This document shows positions 7,434 through 15,357 of a stretch of 64,000 nucleotides of DNA, piece by piece (position 1 is the stretch's first letter; every line of letters begins with the position of its first letter). Source of the stretch: JAFGJQ01 sp964495075 (GTDB lineage Bacteria > Planctomycetota > Phycisphaerae > UBA1845); contig CAZBUJ010000014.1 of NCBI GenBank assembly GCA_964495075.1, positions 1-64,000 of the forward strand. The letters are read 5' to 3'. Under the pieces are notes generated by a model. It was not told the DNA's origin, did not search any database, and saw only the letters and a list, made by a program, of their open reading frames with translations. The translations under genes were made by a program, and so were the position numbers.

Positions 7434-9806
7434 TTACAACGTGGACATGTCTTCGAATCCATCCGGCTCGGATCTGTCGTCCCGCGAATCCGGCTGCGCG
7501 GAAGCCAACAGGTGGAATCCCCCCGCGCCGGCTCCGAGCCTTTGAGCTGCGTTGACGCCACGCGACTTCGCCTCCGGGCCGGGCGAAGCATCCCCGCGTG
7601 AATCCTTCGCAGCCGTGGAGGTGTGCCCACCGACGAGCATCGATAGCTCGTTCACCATTCCGTTCACGGCAGTCGCCTGCGCGGCCAGCTCCTCGGCGGC
7701 GGACGCCGACTCTTCGGCGCCCGACGTATTCTGCTGCGTGACCTTGTCCATCTGCCCGACCGCGGTGTTCAGCTGATCTACGCCCTGCGCCTGGTCCCGG
7801 CTGGCCTGGGCAATACCGTTGACCAGTTCTGTAACGCGAGCCACGTCCGCGACAATCGCGGTCAGTGCACTGCCTACTTCGTTGGCCACGTCTGCACCTT
7901 CCCTTGTCTTGGTCACGGAATTCTCGATGAGCCCGGTGATCTCGCGAGAGGCCTGCGCGGCCCGCTGGGCGAGGTTGCGGACCTCGTCGGCCACGACGGC
8001 GAATCCTTTCCCGTGTTCGCCGGCCCGTGCGGCCTCCACCGCCGCGTTCAAGGCCAATAGATTCGTCTGGAAGGCGATCTCCTCGATGACCTTGATGATC
8101 TTTTGGATCTGGGCCGACGAGTCGCCGATCGCCGACATGGCGACGTTGAGCTGCTGCATCGTTTTATCGCCGGCTTGGGCCGCCGTGCTTGCCTGCGCGC
8201 TGAGCTCATCGGCCTGCCGTGCGTTGTCGGCATTGGTGCGGGTCATGGCCGCCATCTGTTCCAAAGCGCTGGAGGTCTCCTCCAGTGAGGAGGCCTGTTC
8301 GCTGGCTCCTTCCGCCAGTTGCTGAGAAGCCGCGGCTACCTGGGCGGCCGCGTCGTTGACCTGGTCCGCCCCTTCGTTCAGGGTGACGATAATCCGGGCC
8401 AGGGTCTTGATGATGCCTCGAGCGATGACCAATCCGAGAAGAACGCCGACGACAACCGCGACCGCCCCGAGCGCGGTGATGTTCCGTTTCGTGGCGTGCG
8501 CGGCGGCGAGCATGCCCTCGTCGGTCAGCACATTGGCCCTGACTTCCTTACGCACCTTCTTGAGTAGCTCCTGTACCTTCTCCAGATTCGGCTTCGTCTG
8601 GGCGGCGAACAGTGCTTTGGCTTTGTTCACCCCCTCCAGTGCGCGGGTGGCGTGATCCTGGCAGCGGCGCAAGACGTCGCGGGTCGCCGCGAGCGCTGGC
8701 ACCGTCTGTTTCTCGTAGGTTTCCCGGGCCTGCGTTTGTGCCGCAAGCACGGCCCGCTCCGCATCCATCGCTGCTTGGAAGTGCGCAGCCACGTCGTCGA
8801 GGGCGGGGACGGTCTCCTCGGCATAGGCGCGCTTTGCCGCCGCCGCATCGCCGGCGGCAAGGGCGTCCCGAATCCGGATCGCCGAAGCATGCAGCCGTGC
8901 GTGCGGCTCCCGACAGGCATCAAGCGCGGTCTTTACCGACGCGAAATCGGCGCACCATTGAGCACATTGGTCGCTGTTGAGAAACCGGCCGAAGGCGCAC
9001 TGGGCCGGGTCCATTTCCACGTCCACGTTCGCATCCGCAAGAATGCACGCCCGACTCACTTTGGCCGCCCACCTACGGTGATCATCGAGCCGGTCCTTGA
9101 GCACGTCGATCAGACCGAGATGGGCGGGCTGCCACGCTTCACGGATGGCCACCGCGGACTCGTGAAGACGTGCGTGCGGTTCCTGGATCGCCTCAAGAAG
9201 GCGGGCGAATTCCGGATCCGCGGCACAGGCTCGACGGGCGTCTTCCCCGGCGAGCCACTTTCCGAGCGCGCATTGCGTCGGATCGGTCTGGATCTCAAGT
9301 GTTGGGCGGTTATTGAGGAACAGATCGTTTATCCTCTCCGACCAGAGGAGGTGGTCGACCTCGCGGGCAGCCAACAGGCCGGGCAATGCGGCATCCGCCG
9401 GTCGAAAATGTTGCTTGATCCCGATGGCGGACTCATGCAGGGCGGTATGATATCCCTCGATTTCCCCGAGCGTCTGGGCGATGGAGGGAATGGTGGCCTC
9501 TGCCTGTTTCCTCTCCGCACCGTAGAGCCATTGCCCGAAGCCACACTTGTGGTCGTCGGTCTCGACATCCAGTTCTGTCACCGTGTCATCCGTCAGCAGA
9601 GCAGCGACGCGGCTCGCCCAGTTCAGGTGATCGACCTCCTTCTGAGCGAGCAGCGCGTCGACTTGATTACCCATGATTACTTCCTTGGCGTCGGTTACAA
9701 TGCCGCCGACGCCCACCATGGCGAGGAGAACGACGAGCAACAGCAGGGCGAGAATGACACCCATCGCGATTCCGATTCGTTTCCCGATCGTCAGTGTGCG
9801 AATCAT
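7434..9806 (-). CDS. Chemoreceptor with three CZB zinc-binding modules
   Basis: A 790-aa methyl-accepting chemotaxis protein. ATG 9806 is chosen because GGAGG lies 7 nt upstream and the signal anchor follows at once. TM1 is at residues 12-35 and TM2 at about 443-466. Between them are three tandem CZB units with the 3His-1Cys ligand pattern: H60/C88/H120/H124, H152/C179/H211/H215 and H243/C270/H302/H306, each with the C-x-hydrophobic-G core (CGFGQW, CALGKW, CAFGRF). Residues ~480-730 are the MCP signalling coiled coil with the conserved tip (AFQTNLLALNAAVEAARAGE) that contacts CheA/CheW. CZB domains bind zinc and in known receptors respond to zinc or hypochlorous acid. Those usually have one cytoplasmic CZB, so three between two TMs is unusual. 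No che genes are nearby. Confidence 0.93.
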   Translation of the reverse strand: MIRTLTIGKRIGIAMGVILALLLLVVLLAMVGVGGIVTDAKEVIMGNQVDALLAQKEVDHLNWASRVAALLTDDTVTELDVETDDHKCGFGQWLYGAERKQAEATIPSIAQTLGEIEGYHTALHESAIGIKQHFRPADAALPGLLAAREVDHLLWSERINDLFLNNRPTLEIQTDPTQCALGKWLAGEDARRACAADPEFARLLEAIQEPHARLHESAVAIREAWQPAHLGLIDVLKDRLDDHRRWAAKVSRACILADANVDVEMDPAQCAFGRFLNSDQCAQWCADFASVKTALDACREPHARLHASAIRIRDALAAGDAAAAKRAYAEETVPALDDVAAHFQAAMDAERAVLAAQTQARETYEKQTVPALAATRDVLRRCQDHATRALEGVNKAKALFAAQTKPNLEKVQELLKKVRKEVRANVLTDEGMLAAAHATKRNITALGAVAVVVGVLLGLVIARGIIKTLARIIVTLNEGADQVNDAAAQVAAASQQLAEGASEQASSLEETSSALEQMAAMTRTNADNARQADELSAQASTAAQAGDKTMQQLNVAMSAIGDSSAQIQKIIKVIEEIAFQTNLLALNAAVEAARAGEHGKGFAVVADEVRNLAQRAAQASREITGLIENSVTKTREGADVANEVGSALTAIVADVARVTELVNGIAQASRDQAQGVDQLNTAVGQMDKVTQQNTSGAEESASAAEELAAQATAVNGMVNELSMLVGGHTSTAAKDSRGDASPGPEAKSRGVNAAQRLGAGAGGFHLLASAQPDSRDDRSEPDGFEDMSTL

Positions 9807-10076
9807 CGCCGAACCTCCGCGTGCAAGGGGATGAGGAATCCGGATTCTCCGCGGCTCAAAGCGGCGCTGGTTGCGCGGGGCGCTTGAACCGCCGCGTACG
9901 GAATCGGCGGCAGGCACTCGAACGTTAACTACTTTCTATGAATGGGATTACGACTTCCTGGTGTCCGGACGGCAAAATGTCCGGGCGCCGCGGATGCCGG
10001 GTGGTCACGAGGTGGCAACCGGCGCGATCGCCACCGGCGGGCCGAGCTGGTCCTTGCTTCCACGGATCATGAGTGG

Positions 10077-10538
10077 TCAACGGGTGAGAACGGCTCGCGT
10101 TGTATCGGGAGTTCTCGGGTCGTGCTCGCCGCGCTCGTGCGACGGGCGGATCACGACGGCCATCCGTGGCTCACCTCTACAGAGGAATATGGGGCAGCGC
10201 TGGCAGTTCGGGCGGCAGGCCATCTCCACACCCGCCGCACGCAATTCGTAGCACGGCCGCTCGGGGTTGGAGTAAGCCGGGCACGACGTTCGGTGCGGAC
10301 ACGCCGTCAGCACCCAACACGGCGCGTAGCAGAACAGTTGCCGTATGGCGGCCGTTGTGTAGCCTCTCTTGTGAATCAAGTCCTTGATGATTCGCAGCTG
10401 TTCAACGTCGCGTTCGCTGAACAGTCGGTCCCCGGTCTTGGGGTCTCGTAGCGGATGAATGAGCCCGGCGCGCTCATACTCGCGGATGCGCCGCTCGCAC
10501 GTTGCAATCTCGACTGCGACTTGCCCGATCTTCTTCAT
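10077..10538 (-). CDS. MerR-family regulator with nine-cysteine C terminus
   Basis: A 153-aa protein with an N-terminal MerR winged helix (residues 1-68; RRIREYERAGLIHPLRDPKTGDRLFSERD is the HTH plus wing, HKRGYTTAAIRQL the dimer-proximal helix). The C-terminal half holds nine cysteines, at 70, 74, 80, 86, 96, 108, 112, 115 and 120, including the CRPNCQRCPIFLC cluster. This is consistent with zinc or an Fe-S cluster as the sensed ligand rather than the two- or three-Cys site of classical MerR/CueR/ZntR proteins. The start ATG at 10538 has no obvious Shine-Dalgarno sequence. It lies alone between the chemoreceptor and a gene-poor stretch, so the target promoter is unknown; the metal-efflux locus 3 kb away is one candidate. 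Confidence 0.85.
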   Translation of the reverse strand: MKKIGQVAVEIATCERRIREYERAGLIHPLRDPKTGDRLFSERDVEQLRIIKDLIHKRGYTTAAIRQLFCYAPCWVLTACPHRTSCPAYSNPERPCYELRAAGVEMACRPNCQRCPIFLCRGEPRMAVVIRPSHERGEHDPRTPDTTRAVLTR

Positions 10539-11439
10539 GTCCCGTCAGTCAACGTCGTCCAGGGGCCATGGCACTTCTCGCACGACCGGGCGAATGCGTG
10601 CGAGATCGAGACTCCGAAGAACTTCTCGGAGGCACACGGATACCGCCGCGTTTCCCCAGGCTTTCCTTATCCTCACCGCAGGACAGGAATCCTGGTTGCG
10701 CGCACACCTCCTGCGCGCGATGACGCTAGTAAAGCCTCATTGAATGTATCGAGTCCCGACCGAGCCTCCCCCCAGATGAGAATCTGCGGCCGGGGGCACG
10801 AATGTGATCGGATCTACTTGGGCGTTATCGGCTGCGAGCCTCGCAGCGCTGAAGCCGCCTTTGGTGTCACGTGGTGACGCTCGGCCAAATGTCCCTTGAT
10901 CGACAATGATGAGTTGCTGCCTGTGGCCGCTCGGGTCGCGGCGGAAGCGGCGTATCAGCCATGAAAGCTGGACGTCACGACAGCCCGGACCCTCAACTTA
11001 TAGTCCGTCCGTCGGTCCGCAGGCCCCGAATCTTCCATCCGTCGAGACGCGTTCGCGGATGGCGTTCATCGCCGTGCTCGCAACAGGCAAGCGGGCGTGG
11101 GAATGGAAACGCCGCGACCGCCATCATGCCCATGGGCTCAGCGAGAAGAGGGAGCGTACCGATTTCAAGACAAAAAGTGATATGCTTACACGATTGTCAA
11201 TTGGCAGTCGGTTGCGTGATCGCGCCACCCGCTGACGTTGACCAATCCTGTAACGTAGTGCTTCACTCCACATAGACACAGAGCATACGTAGTCCTACGT
11301 ACACCCGCGCAACACTCACGCCGCGTGTGCCGGCCAGCATGTTGCCCGGGCGCCTGTCAAGTGTCCGGGTCCGGTGTGCACCTGTCGCGCGCGACAGTTC
11401 AGTCCGAGGCGTCGAACGGAATCAGTTCGATTCGTGTCG
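10539..11439. other. Gene-poor region
   Basis: About 900 nt with no supported gene. Open frames here are short, lack ribosome binding sites and show no family motif. An AT-richer patch around 11160-11215 might hold promoter sequence. Confidence 0.5.
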
Positions 11440-11725
11440 CGCGCAGGTCGCTGCCACTCCAAGCCGGTCAACATGACGGCCGCGTCGGTTGTGATTTCCA
11501 GGAGTCGGTGGCGGCGCTGTCTGTGCTCGAAGTCCGCGGTAAGCGAAAGACGTTCACCCGTACAAATGTGCGGCTCGCGAAGGAACGCTGCTCGTAGCGC
11601 AGCGATCCGGTCAGGGTGACTGTCGTGTGGCAGTAGCCACGCGGAAAGCCTCGCGTCAGGGAGCACGCGGCGTCGGCGAAATCGAGGGCCTTTTGGTAAA
11701 CCTTGAGTTTTTCGAAGGCGAAAGG
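11440..11725 (-). pseudogene. Decayed four-helix-bundle (IVS/S23-like) protein gene
   Basis: On the minus strand the reading frame starting near 11716 gives FEKLKVYQKALDFADAACSL and TRGFPRG, which match the first helix and FP turn of the four-helix-bundle protein family (23S rRNA intervening-sequence proteins, TIGR02436). The next part continues in another frame as RRHRLLEITTDAAVMLTGLE, matching the last helix. The middle, with the RRA/SIPANIAEG signature, is destroyed. At least one frameshift and internal damage are therefore present. The family is common as lone intergenic genes in planctomycetes. Confidence 0.5.
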
Positions 11726-11775
11726 CGTCGCGTTTCCAACAAACGAGGGGCAGGTTGCTCGGGTACCCATCGAGA

Positions 11776-11812
11776 AAGTAGAAAGTAGAGAGGAGGGAGT
11801 AGAGAGTAGACC
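11776..11812 (+). repeat. Purine-rich GTAGA-type repeat
   Basis: A degenerate short tandem repeat of AGTAGA-like units (AGAAAGTAGAAAGTAGAGAG then GAGGGAGTAGAGAGTAGA). It lies between the decayed four-helix-bundle gene and the first readable codons of the redoxin, so it may be part of the same inserted segment. Confidence 0.6.
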
Positions 11813-12319
11813 GCAGGAGAGGCCGCGGTTCCGGCCATCGAGCCCGGGCAACCGTCAGCCGATTTTGCGTTCGTGGATGACCAGGGAGGCAAAGTGCCAT
11901 TTGCCACGCTGTATGGCGACTACACCGTGCTCATGTTCAACCGCTGCGACCAGGAATCGCACGGTCCGGCGGCGCGTCTGCTTAAGGACATCGTGGCGGA
12001 GAACCGCCATGCCCTGTACGTCGACGTGACGGGGGTGGACGTTCACTGGTCTGACAACGGCTGCCCAGTACATAAGCAGTGCCACCTGGTGAGCGATCGA
12101 AGCGATCTCGCCAGCCTGTGTGACGCCAACGGCGTGGTTCGGCGTCTGTACGGGGCGGCCGAAGAAAACGCGATTCACGTCATCGGTCCGGACGGCCGCG
12201 TGCTGGCCGCGGCTCCGCAGGCCAAGGCGGCCGATCTTCTGAAACAACTGCGGAAGGCCGTGTCGGCCCTTTCCAGGGAGAGGTATGAGCGGGAGTATCC
12301 GCAGACCTCGGACCAGTGA
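11810..12319 (+). CDS. Redoxin-like (AhpC/TSA-thioredoxin fold) protein, 5' end disturbed
   Basis: The frame opens after a TAG at 11807-11809. Similarity to the redoxin fold begins at once: PGQPSADFAFVDDQGGKVPF matches the usual G-x-x-APDF-L-D-x-x-G-K start, then TLYGDYTVLMFNRCDQES. The first in-frame start-like codon is GTG 11873, already inside this domain, so the authentic start seems lost to the upstream insertion. The active-site position has one Cys (NRCDQES) rather than a CxxC pair; GCPVHKQCHLV further on supplies two more. The C-terminal HVIGPDGRVLAAAPQAKAAD matches the last strand and helix. Thiol-disulfide or peroxide chemistry is possible but not shown. It ends before a strong hairpin. 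Confidence 0.6.
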   Translation, partial: TAGEAAVPAIEPGQPSADFAFVDDQGGKVPFATLYGDYTVLMFNRCDQESHGPAARLLKDIVAENRHALYVDVTGVDVHWSDNGCPVHKQCHLVSDRSDLASLCDANGVVRRLYGAAEENAIHVIGPDGRVLAAAPQAKAADLLKQLRKAVSALSRERYEREYPQTSDQ

Positions 12320-12341
12320 GCCGCGCCCGATCACGAACACG

Positions 12342-12374
12342 CGGGGACGGGAGGCGATCTTCCCGTCCCCGTTT
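12342..12374 (+). terminator. Hairpin terminator after the redoxin gene
   Basis: An 11-bp perfect stem (CGGGGACGGGA at 12342-12352 with TCCCGTCCCCG at 12361-12371) and an 8-nt loop is followed by a short TTT, 22 nt after the redoxin stop. The U-tract is weak, so termination may be partial. Confidence 0.6.
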
Positions 12375-12576
12375 GCGTGGTGAGAACGCCGTGAGTGTCG
12401 ATTCCTGTAAAGCGAGGGAAGGGTTTCCGGTTCCTGCGCATCCAAGTCTTCGAACAGTCCGACGGACGGGAGTCCACTCGGCGGCGAACTGGATAGTTTG
12501 AGTGTCTGCCCGATCAAGAAACAGGATACGTGACACGGTGCAGGGCCACGGCGGATACATCGTCAGGCCCGCCGTG

Positions 12577-12696
12577 CTGGGGCTGGCCTTCGCCCGATCC
12601 GCGGTGGAGGCGCATGGCGGCCGCATCTGGTGTGACAGCAGTCCAGGGAACGGTGCCAGACTCTACTTCACATTACCTACAACCAGGAGCACAGAG
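12577..12696 (+). pseudogene. Histidine kinase C-terminal remnant
   Basis: The ~36 residues LGLAFARSAVEAHGGRIWCD then SSPGNGARLYFTLP are the G2 box and last strands of a HATPase_c domain of a sensor histidine kinase. Everything upstream (sensor, DHp, N and G1 boxes) is missing, and the preceding codons are unrelated. It runs in frame into the receiver gene that follows, as expected for a decayed kinase/response-regulator operon. Confidence 0.65.
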
Positions 12697-13125
12697 ATGA
12701 CTGATCAGTTGCGAACGCCACGACGCGTTCTGGTTGTCGAGGACGAGCCGGATTTCGCTGCTTTAATGGAATCCACCTTGCGCGGGCTGAGCTATGATGT
12801 CGGTGTGGCGTATGACGGTGACGAAGCACTGGCGCAAACGGAAACGTTACCCCCCGACGTCATTACGCTTGACATCCAGATGCCGAGGAAGTCGGGCGTT
12901 ACGTTCTATCGTGAATTGAAGCGTCGGAAAGCTCTGCGCGACATCCCGGTTATCGTCGTGACAGGCCTGCGGTGCGAGGACCCGGATTGGAATGGGATCA
13001 TTCACAGTTTCCTGGAGACCGAGGACCTTCCGCGTCCGCATGCATATCTCGACAAACCGATCGACCGCGAGATCCTGGCGAAATCGATCGAGGAAGCACT
13101 CGCGCCGCGAACGCGGATGTCGTGA
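12697..13125 (+). CDS. Single-domain response regulator (receiver only)
   Basis: A 142-aa CheY-like receiver with all key residues: acidic pair E15-D16 (LVVEDEPDF), phosphoacceptor D59 (VITLDIQMPRKSG), T89 (VIVVTG) and K120 (YLDKPID). There is no output domain. A loop after beta-4 (CEDPDWNGIIHSFLETEDLP) is longer than usual. ATG 12697 is chosen because the receiver fold begins there; the frame upstream encodes the kinase remnant. It probably acts as a phosphorelay or protein-interaction output now served by another kinase. Confidence 0.85.
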   Translation: MTDQLRTPRRVLVVEDEPDFAALMESTLRGLSYDVGVAYDGDEALAQTETLPPDVITLDIQMPRKSGVTFYRELKRRKALRDIPVIVVTGLRCEDPDWNGIIHSFLETEDLPRPHAYLDKPIDREILAKSIEEALAPRTRMS

Positions 13126-13330
13126 AGGTGTCGCTATGGATGGGACCGGCCACGGCGTGGCCCCGGGCGAGCGAAGAGACGCGGCCATCGTGGGTACCGC
13201 CGGGTTGACAACGATACGCGGATCTCGGATGATCAGTGAGACGCTTGTCGTCGCGGCGACAAGTGCCTCGTAAGAATCAGGGCCGAACCCGATCGCTACG
13301 TGTCCCCGTCAGTCAGAATGCGCTCCGCGA

Positions 13331-13362
13331 CATCGAACGCGAAGCCGCCGGCGGGGTATAAT
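13331..13362 (+). promoter_or_regulatory. Promoter of the metal-efflux locus
   Basis: A consensus -10 TATAAT lies at 13357-13362, giving a start near 13369 and a ~24-nt leader to ATG 13393 with GGAG before the ATG. No good -35 is present. The spacer region holds a perfect palindrome CCGCCGGCGG (13345-13354), as expected if a regulator such as a MerR-type activator binds between -35 and -10. Operator function is inferred. Confidence 0.5.
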
Positions 13363-13392
13363 GTGCATGACACAAGTAACGGAGTACCAACC

Positions 13393-14145
13393 ATGACTCA
13401 CTTGAGAATCGCTCACGGATTGGCCATTACGGCGTTGCTGGCGGCGACCGGCCCCGCGCTCGCGCAGCACGAGGGTCACGGTCAAAAACCGCACGAGCAG
13501 GGGGACACGCACAAGCAGGATGACAACGGGCAGAAGGACGCGCAGGGAAATCTGCCACTCTGCCCGGTCATGGGCGAGCCCGTCGACTTTTCCGTCCACA
13601 CGATGACCGAGGAGGGGCCGGTGTACTTCTGCTGTCCGGCGTGCATCAAGAAGTTCGAGGCGAATCCGGCGAAATACGCCGACAAGGTTGCGAAACAGCG
13701 CGAGCAACTCGAGGCGCGCGAGCGGATTCAGGTCGTATGCCCGATCAGCGGGAAACCCATTGACAAGGATGTGCACGTCGAGAGGGACGGCCGGACGGTG
13801 TACTTCTGCTGCGCGGCGTGCAAGCCGAAGTACGAGGCGGCCCCGAAGAAGTACGAGGGCAAGCTCGAAGCCAGCTACACCTACCAGACGCGCTGTCCGG
13901 TCACGGGCGAAAAGATTGATCCTACCGCCTTTGTGGATCTCCCGACGGGTCAGCGCGTTTACTTCTGCTGTCCGAGCTGCGAGAAGAAGCTCCTGGCCGC
14001 GCCGGAAAAGTACGAGAAGAACCTAGAGAAGCAAGGCGTACCGATCGACGTGAAGAAGTTGAAGGCGGCGCTGGAAAAAGAGGGCGACGGCAAGCTCGAC
14101 ACGACGGGTGGCAAGCATGGACACGGCATGCACGATCATCCGTGA
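13393..14145 (+). CDS. Secreted protein with three tandem YHS-like metal-binding domains
   Basis: A 250-aa protein; ATG 13393 has GGAG upstream. A Sec signal peptide (residues 1-24, ending PALAQ) is followed by a His/Gln-rich linker (HEGHGQKPHEQGDTHKQDD) and three copies of a YHS/TRASH-like unit: residues 56-95 (C57, C80-C81-x2-C84), 115-155 (C116, C139-C140-x2-C143) and 167-209 (C168, C192-C193-x2-C196). Each has the form CPV-x-G...YFCC-x2-C...KKYE. Such units bind soft metals, typically copper. The C terminus ends in His-rich GKHGHGMHDH. As first gene of the efflux locus it is probably a periplasmic metal sponge or chaperone. Metal identity is inferred from the neighbouring Cus-like genes. 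Confidence 0.85.
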   Translation: MTHLRIAHGLAITALLAATGPALAQHEGHGQKPHEQGDTHKQDDNGQKDAQGNLPLCPVMGEPVDFSVHTMTEEGPVYFCCPACIKKFEANPAKYADKVAKQREQLEARERIQVVCPISGKPIDKDVHVERDGRTVYFCCAACKPKYEAAPKKYEGKLEASYTYQTRCPVTGEKIDPTAFVDLPTGQRVYFCCPSCEKKLLAAPEKYEKNLEKQGVPIDVKKLKAALEKEGDGKLDTTGGKHGHGMHDHP

Positions 14146-14320
14146 GGCAGCTCTGGCCGGTACGCCGAGAGTCTGCGCATCCGTGGAGTCGACCCGCGTT
14201 CAGCGTGCCAACGTCACGAACGGCCCGAACCCTCACAGGCTAGTCATCGAGGATTCACCCAGGTGTCGTTCGGCGCGTTAGACAGGTGGCTTGTGCCCGG
14301 TTTGCTGCGAGGATGACGTC

Positions 14321-15295
14321 ATGACCAAGCCGATATCGTACGCCAGGACTGAACTGTTGCTGCTTGCCGTCTTTGTGTGTCTGGGCCCGGCAGGGCTCGC
14401 CGCACCGCCCGAGGCACCGGCGGTCAGCGAGCAGCCCATCAACGAGTTCTGTCCGGTGATGACGGAGGAGCGGGCTGATCCGAGCATCACAACGACGTAC
14501 CAGGGTCAGATCATCGCGTTCTGCTGTCAGCGGTGCCGGCGGAAGTTTGAAGCGAACCCGGAGCGATACGCGGCACCGCTGACCGCTTTCAGGAAGGGGG
14601 CCGGCGGCAGCATGCCGGGCGCGGGACGGGAAGGGCAAGCCCAGCCCGACGAAGGAGAAAGTCAGGAGCACCAGCATGGTTCTTCGCGCATCCGCGAGGG
14701 CGTCGCGACGGCGTCGCGTGAGGCGCGTGCTCATCGAGACGGCGGGCCCGGCCAGGCGGGCGGGGACGAACGCGAGCCCATGCACGCCGACCACGAGCAC
14801 GATGAGAGCGAGTCGCACGCCGATCACGAGCATGAGGAGCACGCCACTCCGGCGTCGGGTGTCGCGAGGCTGATTGCCTGGATCGGGGGCTTTCACCCCG
14901 CATCGGTCAACTTCCCGATCGCGATGTTGGTCGGCGCGGCGGTGGCCGAGTTACTCTGGATCGGCACGAAGCGTCAGCTCTTTGCGCACGCCGGACGCTT
15001 CTGTCTCTGGTTCGGCGGAGTGGGAGCGGTCGTGGCCGGCACGCTCGGCTGGTTCTTCGCTGGCTTCCATCTCACGGATGACACGTGGATCATGACGACG
15101 CATCGTTGGCTGGGAACGGCGACGGCGAGCTGGGCGCTGCTGACGCTGATTGTCGGCGAACGCGCGTATCGGGCAGGCAAGGACACGAGACGTGGCGCGT
15201 ACCGCGTGCTGCTCTTCGTCGGCGCGATCGCCGTTCTCGTAACCGGTTTCTTCGGCGGGGCGATGCTTTACGGAATCGATCATTACGCTTGGTAG
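14321..15295 (+). CDS. YHS-like / His-rich / DUF2231 membrane protein
   Basis: A 324-aa protein starting at ATG 14321 (GAGG upstream). Order of parts: signal peptide (1-27); one YHS-like unit (about 40-85; EFCPVM...IAFCCQRCRRKFEANPERY); a long hydrophilic linker very rich in His/Glu/Asp (HADHEHDESESHADHEHEEH); then a DUF2231-type membrane domain from about residue 185 (GGFHPASVNFPIAMLVGAA) with four predicted TM helices. DUF2231 proteins are often encoded with copper-resistance genes. The combination suggests metal capture at the membrane surface. It lies 175 nt after the triple-YHS gene and before the TolC-like gene. Confidence 0.8.
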   Translation: MTKPISYARTELLLLAVFVCLGPAGLAAPPEAPAVSEQPINEFCPVMTEERADPSITTTYQGQIIAFCCQRCRRKFEANPERYAAPLTAFRKGAGGSMPGAGREGQAQPDEGESQEHQHGSSRIREGVATASREARAHRDGGPGQAGGDEREPMHADHEHDESESHADHEHEEHATPASGVARLIAWIGGFHPASVNFPIAMLVGAAVAELLWIGTKRQLFAHAGRFCLWFGGVGAVVAGTLGWFFAGFHLTDDTWIMTTHRWLGTATASWALLTLIVGERAYRAGKDTRRGAYRVLLFVGAIAVLVTGFFGGAMLYGIDHYAW

Positions 15296-15357
15296 ACAAA
15301 GGTGCGCAGCCCCCATTGCGTTCTTGTCCGGAAGAAACGGTACAGGCCGAGCATCCA

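Noticed and set aside
10536..10665. CEKCH cytochrome-c-like motif in a short minus-strand frame overlapping the MerR start
   Set aside because: The frame is only 43 codons between stops, has no start codon and one motif; likely coincidence.
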